Part shown: positions 8,434 through 16,569 of the stretch, piece by piece
How the letters are laid out: each line of letters opens with the position of its first letter
Numbering within the stretch: position 1 is the stretch's first letter
From: Teichococcus aerophilus
GTDB taxonomy: Bacteria > Pseudomonadota > Alphaproteobacteria > Acetobacterales > Acetobacteraceae
Assembly (NCBI RefSeq): GCF_014490485.1
Contig: NZ_JACTVA010000021.1
Coordinates: 1-64,000, forward strand
Direction of reading: 5' to 3'
DNA: 64,000 bases
Translations under genes and position numbers: made by a program
Notes under the pieces: model-generated
What the model was told of the DNA's origin: nothing
The model's database searches: none
Seen by the model: only the letters and a program-made list of their open reading frames with translations

Positions 8434-8741
8434 AGCGCGGGCGGGGTGGCGGCCGGCTGGCGGCCATCCTCGCCGCCGGGCGGACCCTGCTCGCGCGTTT
8501 TCAGCCTCGTCGTTACGCCGACTCCTCCGCCCGGGCCGCCGCGCTCGAGCATGTGCTGGAGGAGATGACGGATCGCGTCGCCCGGGCCGAACTGGCCGCC
8601 GAGCGCGAGACCCGCCGCGCCAGCCAGGAAGCCGGACGCGCCCAGGCCGCCGAAGCCGCGCTTATCCGCCTGCAGGATACGCTGGACCACCTGCGGGCGC
8701 GGGACCGGCAAGCCTCCGAAGAAGCCCGCCAGCCCCTGGTA
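8434..8741 (+). other. Coding-like coiled-coil stretch with no good start (possible gene fragment)
   Basis: One plus-strand frame reads as a plausible charged helix from about 8457: alanine-rich, then EHVLEEMTDRVARAELAAER and further Glu/Arg/Ala heptads to about 8735. It has no ATG, GTG or TTG before GTG 8553 or ATG 8565 and stays open into the antisense of putA. It may be the tail of a lost gene, a short unrecognised gene starting at 8553, or chance in GC-rich DNA. It contains the iteron-like site at 8506. Confidence 0.35.
8506..8523 (+). repeat. Iteron-like site 1.2 kb from oriV
   Basis: CTCGTCGTTACGCCGACT matches the oriV iteron at 16 of 18 positions, in the same orientation, well outside the array. 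It could titrate or loop RepA. It falls in the coiled-coil-like stretch, where it encodes P-R-R-Y-A-D. Confidence 0.5.
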
Positions 8742-11700
8742 TCAGCCGATCGACATCAGGCTCGCATTGCCGCCCGCCGCCGCCGTGTTGGTGCTGACCG
8801 AACGCTCGCTGAGCAGCAAGTCGAGCGGATAATCCTCCATACCGGCCGCGAGACCGGCGGGACTGGCACCGAAGACCGGAAGGATCGCACCCTCCTGCCG
8901 GGCCAGCCGCACCGAGAGGTCGCGTAGCGCGTCGCTATCGCCCTCGAACAACGCGGCATCGGCGCTGCTGCCGTCAGGGCCTGACAGCAGCGTCACCATC
9001 TCGGCCAAGGCAGCGGGCAAGCCGGCCAGCAACTCACGCACCGGTGGCTCGGCCCAGACCAGCGCCTTGTTGCCGGTGGCCAGCGCCGCACCGACCTGCG
9101 CATAGGCACCGAAGGCCGAGCATGGCAGGCACAGCAACGATCCCTTCGGTTCCAGCCGGTACAGATTTGTCTCGCCAACCGGCCCGGGCAGTTCCAGCCG
9201 CAAGCCAAGCCGGCTGTCGCGGGCGTAGTCGACACACCGCGCGGCCGCCGCCTGCTCGCCACGCCCTTCCAACCAGCTCCGCCAGCTCTCCAGCGCCGCC
9301 AAAGGCGTGGGCGCCGGCGGCAGGCCGGTATCGGCCGGGCGCAGGGCCAGTAGGCGGCGCAGATACAGCGGCCCGCCCGCCTTGGGCCCGGTGCCGGACA
9401 GGCCGTGGCCCCCGAAGGGCTGCACGCCGACCACGGCGCCGATCAGGTTGCGGTTGACGTAGACATTGCCCGCCTGCACCCGGGCGGTCAGCCGGGCGAT
9501 GGTCTCGTCGATGCGCGAATGCACGCCGAAGGTCAGGCCGTAGCCGGTCGCGTTCACCGCCTCCAGCAACGCGTCCATCCGGTCCCGGCGGAAGCGCAAC
9601 ACATGCAGCACCGGGCCGAACACCTCCCGCTCCAGGTCGGACAACGCACCGATCTCGATCAACGTGGGGGCGGCGAAGGTGCCGTGGCGGCAGGCATCCG
9701 GCAGCTCCAGCGCATGCACCGCATGGCCGCGCTCCCGCATGGCGGCGATATGCCCCTCCAGGTTCCGCTGCGCCTCGGCGGTGATGACCGGGCCGATATC
9801 GGTGGAGAGCCGGTCGGGGTTGCCGACCGCCAGCTCCGCCATGGCGCCCTTCAGCATGGTCAGCACCCGGTCGGCCACATCCTCCTGCACGCAGAGCACA
9901 CGAAGCGCGGAACAACGCTGGCCGGCGCTGTCGAAGGCCGAGGCCAACACATCGCCCACCACCTGTTCGGCCAGGGCGGAGCTGTCGACGATCAATGCGT
10001 TTTGCCCGCCGGTCTCGGCGATCAGCGGAATGGAACGCCCCTCCGGGCTCAGCCGCTCCGCCAGCTGCCGCTGGATCAGCCGCGCCACTTCGGTGGAACC
10101 GGTGAACATGACGCCACGGGTCCGCGCATCCCCCACCAGCGCCGCGCCGATCTCGCCGGCGCCTGGCAGTAATTGCAGCACGGCACGCGGGATGCCGGCC
10201 TCGTGCAGTAGCCGGACGGCCGTGGCGGCGATCAGCGGCACTTCCTCCGCCGGCTTGGCCAGCACTGGGTTGCCCGCCGCCAGCGCCGCGGCCAGCTGCC
10301 CGGTGAAGATCGCCAGCGGGAAGTTCCACGGGCTGATGCACACCACCGGGCCGAGCGGCCGATGCGTGTCGTTGTCGAATTTCTGCCGGATCTCGGCACC
10401 GTAGTAGCGCAGGAAGTCGACGGCCTCGCGCACCTCGGCGATGGCGTTGGGCAACGACTTGCCGGCCTCCCGGACGATGATGCCGAGCAGCGACGGCATG
10501 CGCGCTTCCATCAGGTCGGCGGCACGCGCCAGGCAGGCGGCGCGCTCCTCCGGCGGCGTCGCCTGCCAGATGGGGGCAGCATCCACCGCCTGGGCCATGG
10601 CGGCATCGACCAGCTGCGGCGTCGCCAGCACCACCCGGCCGACGATGTCGCGATGGTCGGCGGGGTTGCGGACCTCGGCGGCGGCACCATCCCGCTCGCC
10701 ATCGCCCAGGATCGGCGCGGCGCTCCAGGACGCATCCGCGCCGGCCAGCAAGGCGGCAGAGAGCGAGGCCAGCCGCTGTTCGTTCGACAGGTCGAGCCCG
10801 GCCGAGTTGCGCCGCTCCGCTCCCAGCAGGTCCCGCGGCAGGGCGATGCGCGGATGCGGCGCTCCGACCGGCACGATGGCCGCGGCCTCCTCCACCGGGT
10901 CGCGGATCAGCGCCTCCACCGGCACATTGGCGTCGCCGATGCGGTTGACGAAGGAGGAGTTGGCGCCGTTCTCCAACAGGCGGCGCACCAGATAGGCCAG
11001 CAGCGTCTCATGCGTGCCGACCGGCGCGTAGATGCGGCAGGGCCGGTTCAGCCTGACGCGGCCGACGACCTCCTCATAGAGCGGCTCGCCCATGCCGTGG
11101 AGGCACTGGAACTCGTACTGGCCGACATAGAAATTCTCGCCCGCCATGGCATGGATGGTGGCCAGCGTCCGCGCGTTGTGCGTGGCGAATTGCGGGAAGA
11201 TCGCGTCCGGCGCCGCCAGCAGCTTGCGGGCGCAGGCGATGTAGGACACATCCGTGTGGATCTTGCGGGTGAAGACCGGGAAGCCCTCCAGCCCGTCCAC
11301 CTGGGCGCGCTTGATCTCGCTGTCCCAGTACGCGCCCTTCACCAGCCGCACCATCACCCGGCGGCCGCTGCGGCGGGCGAGGTCGATGATGAAGTCCAGC
11401 ACATGCGGCGCGCGCTTCTGGTAGGCCTGCACCACGAAGCCGACGCCGTTCCAACCCGCCAGGCGCGGGTCGAAGCACAGCGCTTCCAGCAGGTCGAGCG
11501 ACAACTCCAGCCGGTCGGCTTCCTCGGCATCGATGTTCAGGCCGATATCGTATTGCCGCGCCAGCAGCGCCAGGGTGGTGACGCGCGGTAGCAGCTCGGC
11601 CATCACCCGGTCCCGCTGCGCGCGGGCATAGCGCGGATGCAGGGCGGAAAGCTTAATGGAAATACCGGGGCCTTCGTAGATTCCGCGCTTGCCGGCGGCC

Positions 11701-12617
11701 TTGCCGATGGCATGGATCGCCTGCTCGTAATCCGCGTGGTAGCGGTCGGCATCGGCGGCGGTGGTCGCCGCCTCGCCCAGCATGTCGTAGGAATAGCGGA
11801 AGCCCTTGGCCTCCATCTTGCGGCTATTGGCCAGCGCTTCCGCGATGGTCTGGCCGGTGACGAACTGCTCGCCCATCATCCGCATCGCCATGTCGACGCC
11901 CTTGCGGATCACCGGCTCGCCACCCCGGCCGATCAACTTGGTCAGGGCGGAGGACAGCCCGGCCTCGCTGCTGGTCCCGGTCAGCTTGCCGGTGACGACC
12001 AGGCCCCAGGTGGCGGCATTGACGAACAGCGAGGGCGAGTGGCCGACATGGCTGCGCCAGTCCCCCGTGCTGATCTTGTCGCGGATCAGCGCATCGCGCG
12101 TCGCCCGGTCCGGAATGCGCAGCAGCGCTTCCGCCAGGCACATCAGCGCCACCCCCTCCTGGCTGGACAGCGAGAATTCCTGCACCAGTCCTTCGACGCC
12201 GCCGCGCCGTGGCTTGGCCCGCAGCGCCTCCACCAACCGGCGGGCCAGATCCTGCGACTGCGCCGCCTGGGCCGCCGGCAAGGTGGCATTGCTGATCAGC
12301 AAGGGCAGGCACTCTTCTTCCGGCCGACGATAGGCGCTGGTGATGCGGGCGCGCAGCACGGTCTGCGGCTGAACCCCCTGGGCGAAGTCCAGGAAGGGCT
12401 GCGGCGAGACGTCGGTTGCACCCTCCTCCTCCAGCTGAAACACCGGGCCGCCATCATCGGCATGGCCGAGGCTCGCGCCCCGATCCAGCCGGTCCAGCGC
12501 CAGCAGAAGCGCTTGCTTCACAATCCAATGCGGCGTCCGCCCCTGGGCCTCGGCCGCGGCCTTGAGGCGGGCGCGCAGTGCGTCATCCACCTTGAGGCCG
12601 ATTGTCGTGCTCGCCAT
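8742..12617 (-). CDS. putA: Trifunctional PutA: RHH repressor, proline dehydrogenase, P5C dehydrogenase
   Basis: A 1291-residue PutA that oxidises proline to glutamate and represses its own gene. An N-terminal ribbon-helix-helix (residues 1-45, [20 protein letters not shown]) marks the DNA-binding class. The FAD-dependent proline dehydrogenase barrel follows ([25 protein letters not shown] and [17 protein letters not shown] blocks). The aldehyde dehydrogenase domain has the [16 protein letters not shown] region, a TGS-T-E-V motif and the catalytic cysteine in [10 protein letters not shown] further C-terminal domain completes the long form. The ATG at 12617 has GGAG nine bases before it; the open frame upstream to 13022 is not conserved-looking. 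Two inverted GTTGCA motifs lie 55-88 bases upstream. Confidence 0.94.
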   Translation of the reverse strand: MASTTIGLKVDDALRARLKAAAEAQGRTPHWIVKQALLLALDRLDRGASLGHADDGGPVFQLEEEGATDVSPQPFLDFAQGVQPQTVLRARITSAYRRPEEECLPLLISNATLPAAQAAQSQDLARRLVEALRAKPRRGGVEGLVQEFSLSSQEGVALMCLAEALLRIPDRATRDALIRDKISTGDWRSHVGHSPSLFVNAATWGLVVTGKLTGTSSEAGLSSALTKLIGRGGEPVIRKGVDMAMRMMGEQFVTGQTIAEALANSRKMEAKGFRYSYDMLGEAATTAADADRYHADYEQAIHAIGKAAGKRGIYEGPGISIKLSALHPRYARAQRDRVMAELLPRVTTLALLARQYDIGLNIDAEEADRLELSLDLLEALCFDPRLAGWNGVGFVVQAYQKRAPHVLDFIIDLARRSGRRVMVRLVKGAYWDSEIKRAQVDGLEGFPVFTRKIHTDVSYIACARKLLAAPDAIFPQFATHNARTLATIHAMAGENFYVGQYEFQCLHGMGEPLYEEVVGRVRLNRPCRIYAPVGTHETLLAYLVRRLLENGANSSFVNRIGDANVPVEALIRDPVEEAAAIVPVGAPHPRIALPRDLLGAERRNSAGLDLSNEQRLASLSAALLAGADASWSAAPILGDGERDGAAAEVRNPADHRDIVGRVVLATPQLVDAAMAQAVDAAPIWQATPPEERAACLARAADLMEARMPSLLGIIVREAGKSLPNAIAEVREAVDFLRYYGAEIRQKFDNDTHRPLGPVVCISPWNFPLAIFTGQLAAALAAGNPVLAKPAEEVPLIAATAVRLLHEAGIPRAVLQLLPGAGEIGAALVGDARTRGVMFTGSTEVARLIQRQLAERLSPEGRSIPLIAETGGQNALIVDSSALAEQVVGDVLASAFDSAGQRCSALRVLCVQEDVADRVLTMLKGAMAELAVGNPDRLSTDIGPVITAEAQRNLEGHIAAMRERGHAVHALELPDACRHGTFAAPTLIEIGALSDLEREVFGPVLHVLRFRRDRMDALLEAVNATGYGLTFGVHSRIDETIARLTARVQAGNVYVNRNLIGAVVGVQPFGGHGLSGTGPKAGGPLYLRRLLALRPADTGLPPAPTPLAALESWRSWLEGRGEQAAAARCVDYARDSRLGLRLELPGPVGETNLYRLEPKGSLLCLPCSAFGAYAQVGAALATGNKALVWAEPPVRELLAGLPAALAEMVTLLSGPDGSSADAALFEGDSDALRDLSVRLARQEGAILPVFGASPAGLAAGMEDYPLDLLLSERSVSTNTAAAGGNASLMSIG

Positions 12618-12671
12618 GGCCAGGGTCTCCTGCTCTCTCGCCCAGGCAGCATGGTTAACCCAAATTTGAAT

Positions 12672-12705
12672 AGGTGCAACCGGTTCGATGGTGTGGGTTG
12701 CACCT
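12672..12705 (-). promoter_or_regulatory. Predicted PutA operator: inverted GTTGCA pair
   Basis: AGGTGCAACC (12672-12681) and GGTTGCACCT (12696-12705) form a perfect 10-bp inverted repeat with a 14-base spacer, 55 bases upstream of putA. Each arm contains GTTGCA, the motif known to be bound by the PutA ribbon-helix-helix domain in enterobacteria. Autorepression relieved by proline is therefore likely here. Confidence 0.78.
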
Positions 12706-12726
12706 TTGTGCGTTCGCTTCTGGAGG

Positions 12727-12773
12727 AAGGCCAGGGGAGAAGGAATTCTCCCCCCGACCACCTCTCCTTTTCG
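12727..12773. repeat. Solo terminus of the dispersed hairpin element, decayed copy D
   Basis: AAGGCCAGGGGAGAAGGAAT followed by TCTCCCCCC and a pyrimidine run resembles one end of repeats A, B and C, but no second end or central dyad is seen nearby. The rest of the gap to 13086 holds no convincing gene. Confidence 0.5.
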
Positions 12774-13086
12774 TCTGTCAGCCTGAGAGGCGCGGGGGGC
12801 GAGGTGGGGGCTGGGCGAGAGAGGGCGTGGCCGGCCTGAAACCGAAACTCGGCAGCACGACCGTCCCGATTCAGCGCGCGGCGCGATGCGCGCGATCACA
12901 GCAAGGCCCGCAGAATACTCCATGAGCGCGCCCTGACTGTCCGCAGCCAGGGGTCCGCGACGTATAAGCTGGAGCACCAAGCCTCCAGCCTTCCCAGGAA
13001 CGCCGGGAACCACAGCGGCCACGCACCTCCAGGTTCGGGGCCGCTTCGTCGTTCTGGCACAAGCTGCATCAGGCGTCGGCTGCGCG

Positions 13087-13120
13087 GTGGAGCGGCGGCG
13101 GAAACCCGCCGCCGCTCCAC
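13087..13120 (-). terminator. Strong hairpin ending the min-XRE operon
   Basis: A perfect 15-bp stem (GTGGAGCGGCGGCGG at 13087-13101 pairing with 13106-13120) with a 4-base loop begins at the stop codon of the XRE gene. It lacks a clear U-run, so it may act with Rho or as an mRNA-stabilising hairpin. Confidence 0.65.
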
Positions 13121-13353
13121 TATCCGGCCACCCCTACCGACCCATCCCGCCGGAACACGGCACCGCGCCCGGCCAGGATGCCCTGCACCTTCACCAACGT
13201 GCGGCTGGTGACATTGCCCTCGCTCTCGATCCGGCTGAGGGTGTTGACCGATATCCCGGCAATGGCGGCGAGTTCCCGCAGGGTCATTCCCAGGGCCGCG
13301 CGCGCCATCCGGCACTGCGAGGCCGTCATCAGCATGGCGGCCACTTTGTTCAA
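13120..13353 (-). CDS. XRE-family helix-turn-helix regulator co-transcribed with minCDE
   Basis: A 77-residue single-domain regulator. The Cro/CI-type helix-turn-helix covers residues about 11-62: QCRMARAALGMTLRELAAIA then GISVNTLSRIESEGN. Its start overlaps the minE stop by 4 bases (ATGA), so it is the last gene of a min operon. An alternative ATG at residue 9 would start at MTASQ. A regulator tied to minCDE is not a usual arrangement and may give autoregulation of the min genes; its target is unknown. Confidence 0.82.
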   Translation of the reverse strand: MNKVAAMLMTASQCRMARAALGMTLRELAAIAGISVNTLSRIESEGNVTSRTLVKVQGILAGRGAVFRRDGSVGVAG

Positions 13354-13601
13354 CGCCCCGGCGTCAGGTCGATTTCGATCTCCCGCACCTCCAGGCGTGG
13401 CGAGGTGCCGATCCGCACCCGGACCTGCCCTCCCCTGGCCAGGCGGCGGATCTCGCGCAGGCAGGCATCCTGGATGCGCTGGGTGATATCCTCACCAAAA
13501 TTCGCAAGACGGTCGCGACCGATCTGGGCGCGCAGCCGCGCGGCGGCGAGGCTGGCCGACTTGCGGCGATGGTGGATCAGGCTGATCAGAGCGGCGGCCA
13601 T
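13350..13601 (-). CDS. minE: Cell division topological specificity factor MinE
   Basis: An 83-residue MinE, close to the normal length of about 88. The N-terminal stretch with SASLAAARLRAQIGRDR corresponds to the MinD-binding helix, and residues 40-80 form the dimerising topological domain (VRVRIGTSPRLEVREIEIDL). MinE stimulates MinD ATPase and drives pole-to-pole oscillation. It lies 16 bases after minD and overlaps the XRE gene. Confidence 0.88.
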   Translation of the reverse strand: MAAALISLIHHRRKSASLAAARLRAQIGRDRLANFGEDITQRIQDACLREIRRLARGGQVRVRIGTSPRLEVREIEIDLTPGR

Positions 13602-13617
13602 ATGAGGGTTCCTGGGG

Positions 13618-14484
13618 TCAGGCGTGGCGGAACAGCCGGCGCAGCAAACCGCGCTGCGCCGTTTCCGTCAGGGCGGAAAGGAATCCGGCACCCGCCATCT
13701 GCGGGGCACGGTAGGACTGGGCGATGCCGTGGCGGGTCTCGGCCAGGAAGCTCCTGGCGGCGGCCCGGTAGGCGCGGCCGGCATCGGTCTTGCCGTCCAG
13801 GCTCGCCGGGCGGCCGGCATTGGAGGATCGCAGCACGCTGTCGCTCTCCGGCACCACCGCCAGCAGCGGCATCACCAGAATGTCCTGGATGGTCTCCAGG
13901 GACAGCATCTCCCCCTTCCTCACCCGCTCCTCGCTGTAGCGGGTGACGACCAGGTGCTCCCGCACCGGGGACAGGCCCGCCTGCGCGCGGCGGGAACGGG
14001 CGGCGATATAGCCCATGATGCGGTCGGCATCGCGGACCGAGGTCATCTCGGGGTTGCAGACGACGATGGCATGGTCGGCATGATGCAGCGCCATCATCGC
14101 GCCGTGCTCGATGCCGGCGGGGCTGTCGCACAGGATGTAGTCGAACTCGCCGCGCAGCAGGTTCATCACATGGTCGATGGCCTCATGCGTCAGTTCCTCC
14201 TTGTCCGCGGTCTGCGACGTGGCGAGCAGGAACAGGTTCGGCACCCGCTTGTCGCGCACCAGCGCCTGGGAAAGGTTGGCGGTGCCATGCGCCACATGCA
14301 GGAAGTCGTACACCACCCGCTTCTCCACCCCCATGACGAGGTCGAGGTTGCGCAGGCCCATATCGAAATCCACCACGCAGACGCGGTGGCCTTCCAGCGC
14401 CAACGCGGCGCCGAACGCGGCGGTGGTGGTGGTCTTGCCCACACCCCCTTTGCCGGAGGTAACGGTGATGACGGTCGCGGACAT
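13618..14484 (-). CDS. minD: Septum site-determining ATPase MinD
   Basis: A 288-residue MinD/ParA-family ATPase. The deviant Walker A motif SGKGGVGKTTTTAAFG is at residues 10-25, DFDMGLRNLDLVMG is the switch-I block, and YILCDSPAGIEHGA is Walker B. The C-terminal RGLLRRLFRHA is an amphipathic membrane-targeting helix, which separates MinD from ParA. It would recruit MinC to the membrane and oscillate with MinE. Confidence 0.95.
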   Translation of the reverse strand: MSATVITVTSGKGGVGKTTTTAAFGAALALEGHRVCVVDFDMGLRNLDLVMGVEKRVVYDFLHVAHGTANLSQALVRDKRVPNLFLLATSQTADKEELTHEAIDHVMNLLRGEFDYILCDSPAGIEHGAMMALHHADHAIVVCNPEMTSVRDADRIMGYIAARSRRAQAGLSPVREHLVVTRYSEERVRKGEMLSLETIQDILVMPLLAVVPESDSVLRSSNAGRPASLDGKTDAGRAYRAAARSFLAETRHGIAQSYRAPQMAGAGFLSALTETAQRGLLRRLFRHA

Positions 14485-14522
14485 CGGGATTCTCCCTGAG
14501 GTCGGTTGCGGGTGGAAGCGGG

Positions 14523-15224
14523 TCAGGGCAGCGGGCCGAAGCGTAATGCGCCATCGGCCAGGCTGATCTGGGCCGGGCGCTTGGCCCAGCCGGCGGGGAA
14601 GTCGTCGGCGCCGAGATACAGCCCGGCGATCGACACCAGCTCCGCATCGAAGATTTTCGCAAAGATGCGGGCAGAGGCATCGTCGCCCAGCCCGGCGCTG
14701 GCCGAGCCCCGCAGCGTGCCATAGACGTGGATGCAGCCATCGGCGAGCAACTGTGCCCCGGGCGAGACCGAATGCAGTACGATCAGGTCAGCCTCCGCCG
14801 CATAGATCCGCTGGCCGGAGCGCACCGGCTCGGAGACGATCACCGGCGGCCGGCGGATGCGCTCCGCGGACAGGTTCTGTCGCGGCTCGGCCTCCATCAC
14901 CCGGCCCAGGCCGCTGGCCAGCGCGGCCTGCTCCACCTCGGCGGAATGTGCCTTGAAGGCGGCGGGCACCAGGCCGCGCTGGCGCAGCAGCGCCACGGCA
15001 TCCGCCACCCGGGGGGCGGAGCTGGCGGGCAGCGCGGTCAGGTCCAGGATCGCCGGCGTGTGCCGGAACAGCCCGGCGGTCGAAGCCAGCCGCGCCGTCA
15101 GCGCCTTGTCCAGCTCCTGCACCGCGACATCGGCGATCTCGACGGTCAGGAAGGGGTGCACCTTGCCGCGCAGGCGCAGCGGAGTGTCGGTGGAGGCTGC
15201 CGGTCGCGGCATGGAGATCGTCAT
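14523..15224 (-). CDS. minC: Septum site-determining inhibitor MinC
   Basis: A 233-residue FtsZ-assembly inhibitor. The N-terminal domain is about residues 15-105. The C-terminal beta-helix begins near RPPVIVSEPVRSGQRIYA and contains the conserved LLADGCIHVYGTLRGSASAG and FDAELVSIAGLY motifs that bind MinD. I chose ATG 15224; the frame is open much further upstream but the family begins here. First gene of minC-minD-minE-XRE. Two TTTTTCGC motifs lie 100-130 bases upstream. Confidence 0.92.
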   Translation of the reverse strand: MTISMPRPAASTDTPLRLRGKVHPFLTVEIADVAVQELDKALTARLASTAGLFRHTPAILDLTALPASSAPRVADAVALLRQRGLVPAAFKAHSAEVEQAALASGLGRVMEAEPRQNLSAERIRRPPVIVSEPVRSGQRIYAAEADLIVLHSVSPGAQLLADGCIHVYGTLRGSASAGLGDDASARIFAKIFDAELVSIAGLYLGADDFPAGWAKRPAQISLADGALRFGPLP

Positions 15225-15324
15225 GGTCAGGCCCGCCTTCTGTCGGAATCCGCCGGTGGAAGCACTGCGCCACCGGTTCCAGACGCCCGCGTTTCGCGGA
15301 CCACACCGGGATACGCGGGCTTGG

Positions 15325-15355
15325 ATTTTTTCGCAAGACTTTTCATTTTTCGCCC
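15325..15355. promoter_or_regulatory. TTTTTCGCA motif pair upstream of minC
   Basis: TTTTTTCGCA at 15325-15334 and TTTTTCGCCC at 15346-15355 are two direct copies, about 21 bases apart, of the motif found at flagellar operon boundaries. They lie between the stop of the gene at 15370 and the minC start. Confidence 0.5.
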
Positions 15356-15369
15356 AACAAACGGATCGC

Positions 15370-16062
15370 TCAGGCGGCACGGAGGGTGAGCGGCGGCGCG
15401 GCGGTCCCCAGCCCGTCCAGTTGCCACAACGCCCGCGCCATCCACAGCCGGAACATGCCCTGCCGCTCGCCGAACGGCCCATCCAGCCGCGCCTGCGCCA
15501 CGGGCAGGCAGCGCCCTTCCACCTGCGCCAGGGCAGCCCGCCGCAGCGCGGCACGCAGGATTCCGGGCGCTTCCCCCCAACCGGGAAGCCCGGCGGCGGC
15601 GGCGAAGGATTCCAGGCTGCAACGGGGCGCCAACGGCGGCTCGGCCGCGCCCTCCGGCAACGGTCGCAGCCGGGTGCCGTCCCACACCAGAAGCTGCAGG
15701 TCATGGCGCGGCGCGCCGGCCGGCACGACGAAGCCCGGCACCTCACCGGCTTCCAGCCGCAGGATGCTACCGAGCCAGCTCAGCCCCGCGGCCAGCAGCA
15801 CTGGGCATGGCGGCAGGCTGCTGGAGACCAGCAGGCGCACCGCGCCATCCTCCTGCACGATGCGGGCGCCGCTGGTCGCGTGGTCCAGGCTCTCCCCGGT
15901 CAGCAGCTGTGTCGCCTCGGGGTGACGGAACAGCGCGTGGTCCGGCGTCCGGCGCGGCGCCCTGCCAGACAGCAGGGCGACCAGCGCTTCGGCATCCTCC
16001 AGCGGCAAGGGATGGCGCAGCGTCGCGGCCAGCTCCAGCCGGGCATCCCGGCGGCGGATCAT
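15370..16062 (-). CDS. Hypothetical protein, second gene of an unknown pair
   Basis: A 230-residue protein with no recognised domain. It is leucine/alanine rich, without a signal peptide or membrane segment. Its start overlaps the previous gene's stop by 4 bases (ATGA), so the two are translationally coupled. The pair lies between the min and chemotaxis/flagellar genes, and the TTTTTCGCAT motif is upstream of the pair, which hints at co-regulation with flagella. Function unknown. Confidence 0.7.
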   Translation of the reverse strand: MIRRRDARLELAATLRHPLPLEDAEALVALLSGRAPRRTPDHALFRHPEATQLLTGESLDHATSGARIVQEDGAVRLLVSSSLPPCPVLLAAGLSWLGSILRLEAGEVPGFVVPAGAPRHDLQLLVWDGTRLRPLPEGAAEPPLAPRCSLESFAAAAGLPGWGEAPGILRAALRRAALAQVEGRCLPVAQARLDGPFGERQGMFRLWMARALWQLDGLGTAAPPLTLRAA

Positions 16063-16418
16063 GCCGCGCCCCGCCCGGCCAGGCGCAGCCGGCGCTCGGC
16101 GGCGGCCAGCGCGGCATCCACCGCAGCCGGGTCCGCCGCCACCTGCTGGCGTTGCAGGCTCAGCGGCGGCTCGTCATGCGGGTCATCCTCGATCAGCACG
16201 GCCTGCAGCGGCCGGTCGGCCCGCAGTTCGGCGAACAATCCTTCCCTGTAGTGCACGACCACGCGTGGCAGATGGCCGGCCGGGCTCAGCAGCCCCTCCA
16301 GCGCGTCCAGCGCCTGCTCGAATTCCTCCTCGCTGGCTTCGGCCTGCACGAGGTCGAGGATGTCACGGCCATCGAGGACAAGGCAGGCCTCCCCGGGGGC
16401 ACGACGGCTGATCTCCAT
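16059..16418 (-). CDS. Hypothetical acidic protein, first gene of an unknown pair
   Basis: A 119-residue protein from ATG 16418, which has AGGAGA eight bases upstream; longer starts to 16535 cross the regulatory gap and are rejected. The sequence is acidic and helical (DLVQAEASEEEFEQALDALE) with a C-terminal alanine-rich helix. No family is recognised. Coupled by ATGA overlap to the gene ending at 15370. Confidence 0.68.
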   Translation of the reverse strand: MEISRRAPGEACLVLDGRDILDLVQAEASEEEFEQALDALEGLLSPAGHLPRVVVHYREGLFAELRADRPLQAVLIEDDPHDEPPLSLQRQQVAADPAAVDAALAAAERRLRLAGRGAA

Positions 16419-16485
16419 CCGGCTTCTCCTGATCTGGTTCCAACCGCTGCCGGTGGTGCCACGCTCAGGCCAGGGCACACAATAG

Positions 16486-16497
16486 TTTTTCGCATAA
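16486..16497 (+). promoter_or_regulatory. TTTTTCGCAT motif between divergent unknown genes
   Basis: TTTTTCGCATAA lies 68 bases upstream of the minus-strand gene (start 16418) and 73 bases upstream of the plus-strand gene (start 16570). A weaker TTTTCGTG follows about 20 bases on. It is one of nine exact copies of the 10-mer in the window. Confidence 0.6.
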
Positions 16498-16569
16498 GTA
16501 TGCTCTCGTTTTCGTGATTGACGCCGCCGCGCCACGGTTCGATACGGCAGGAACGCTGGAGGCCCCCGT

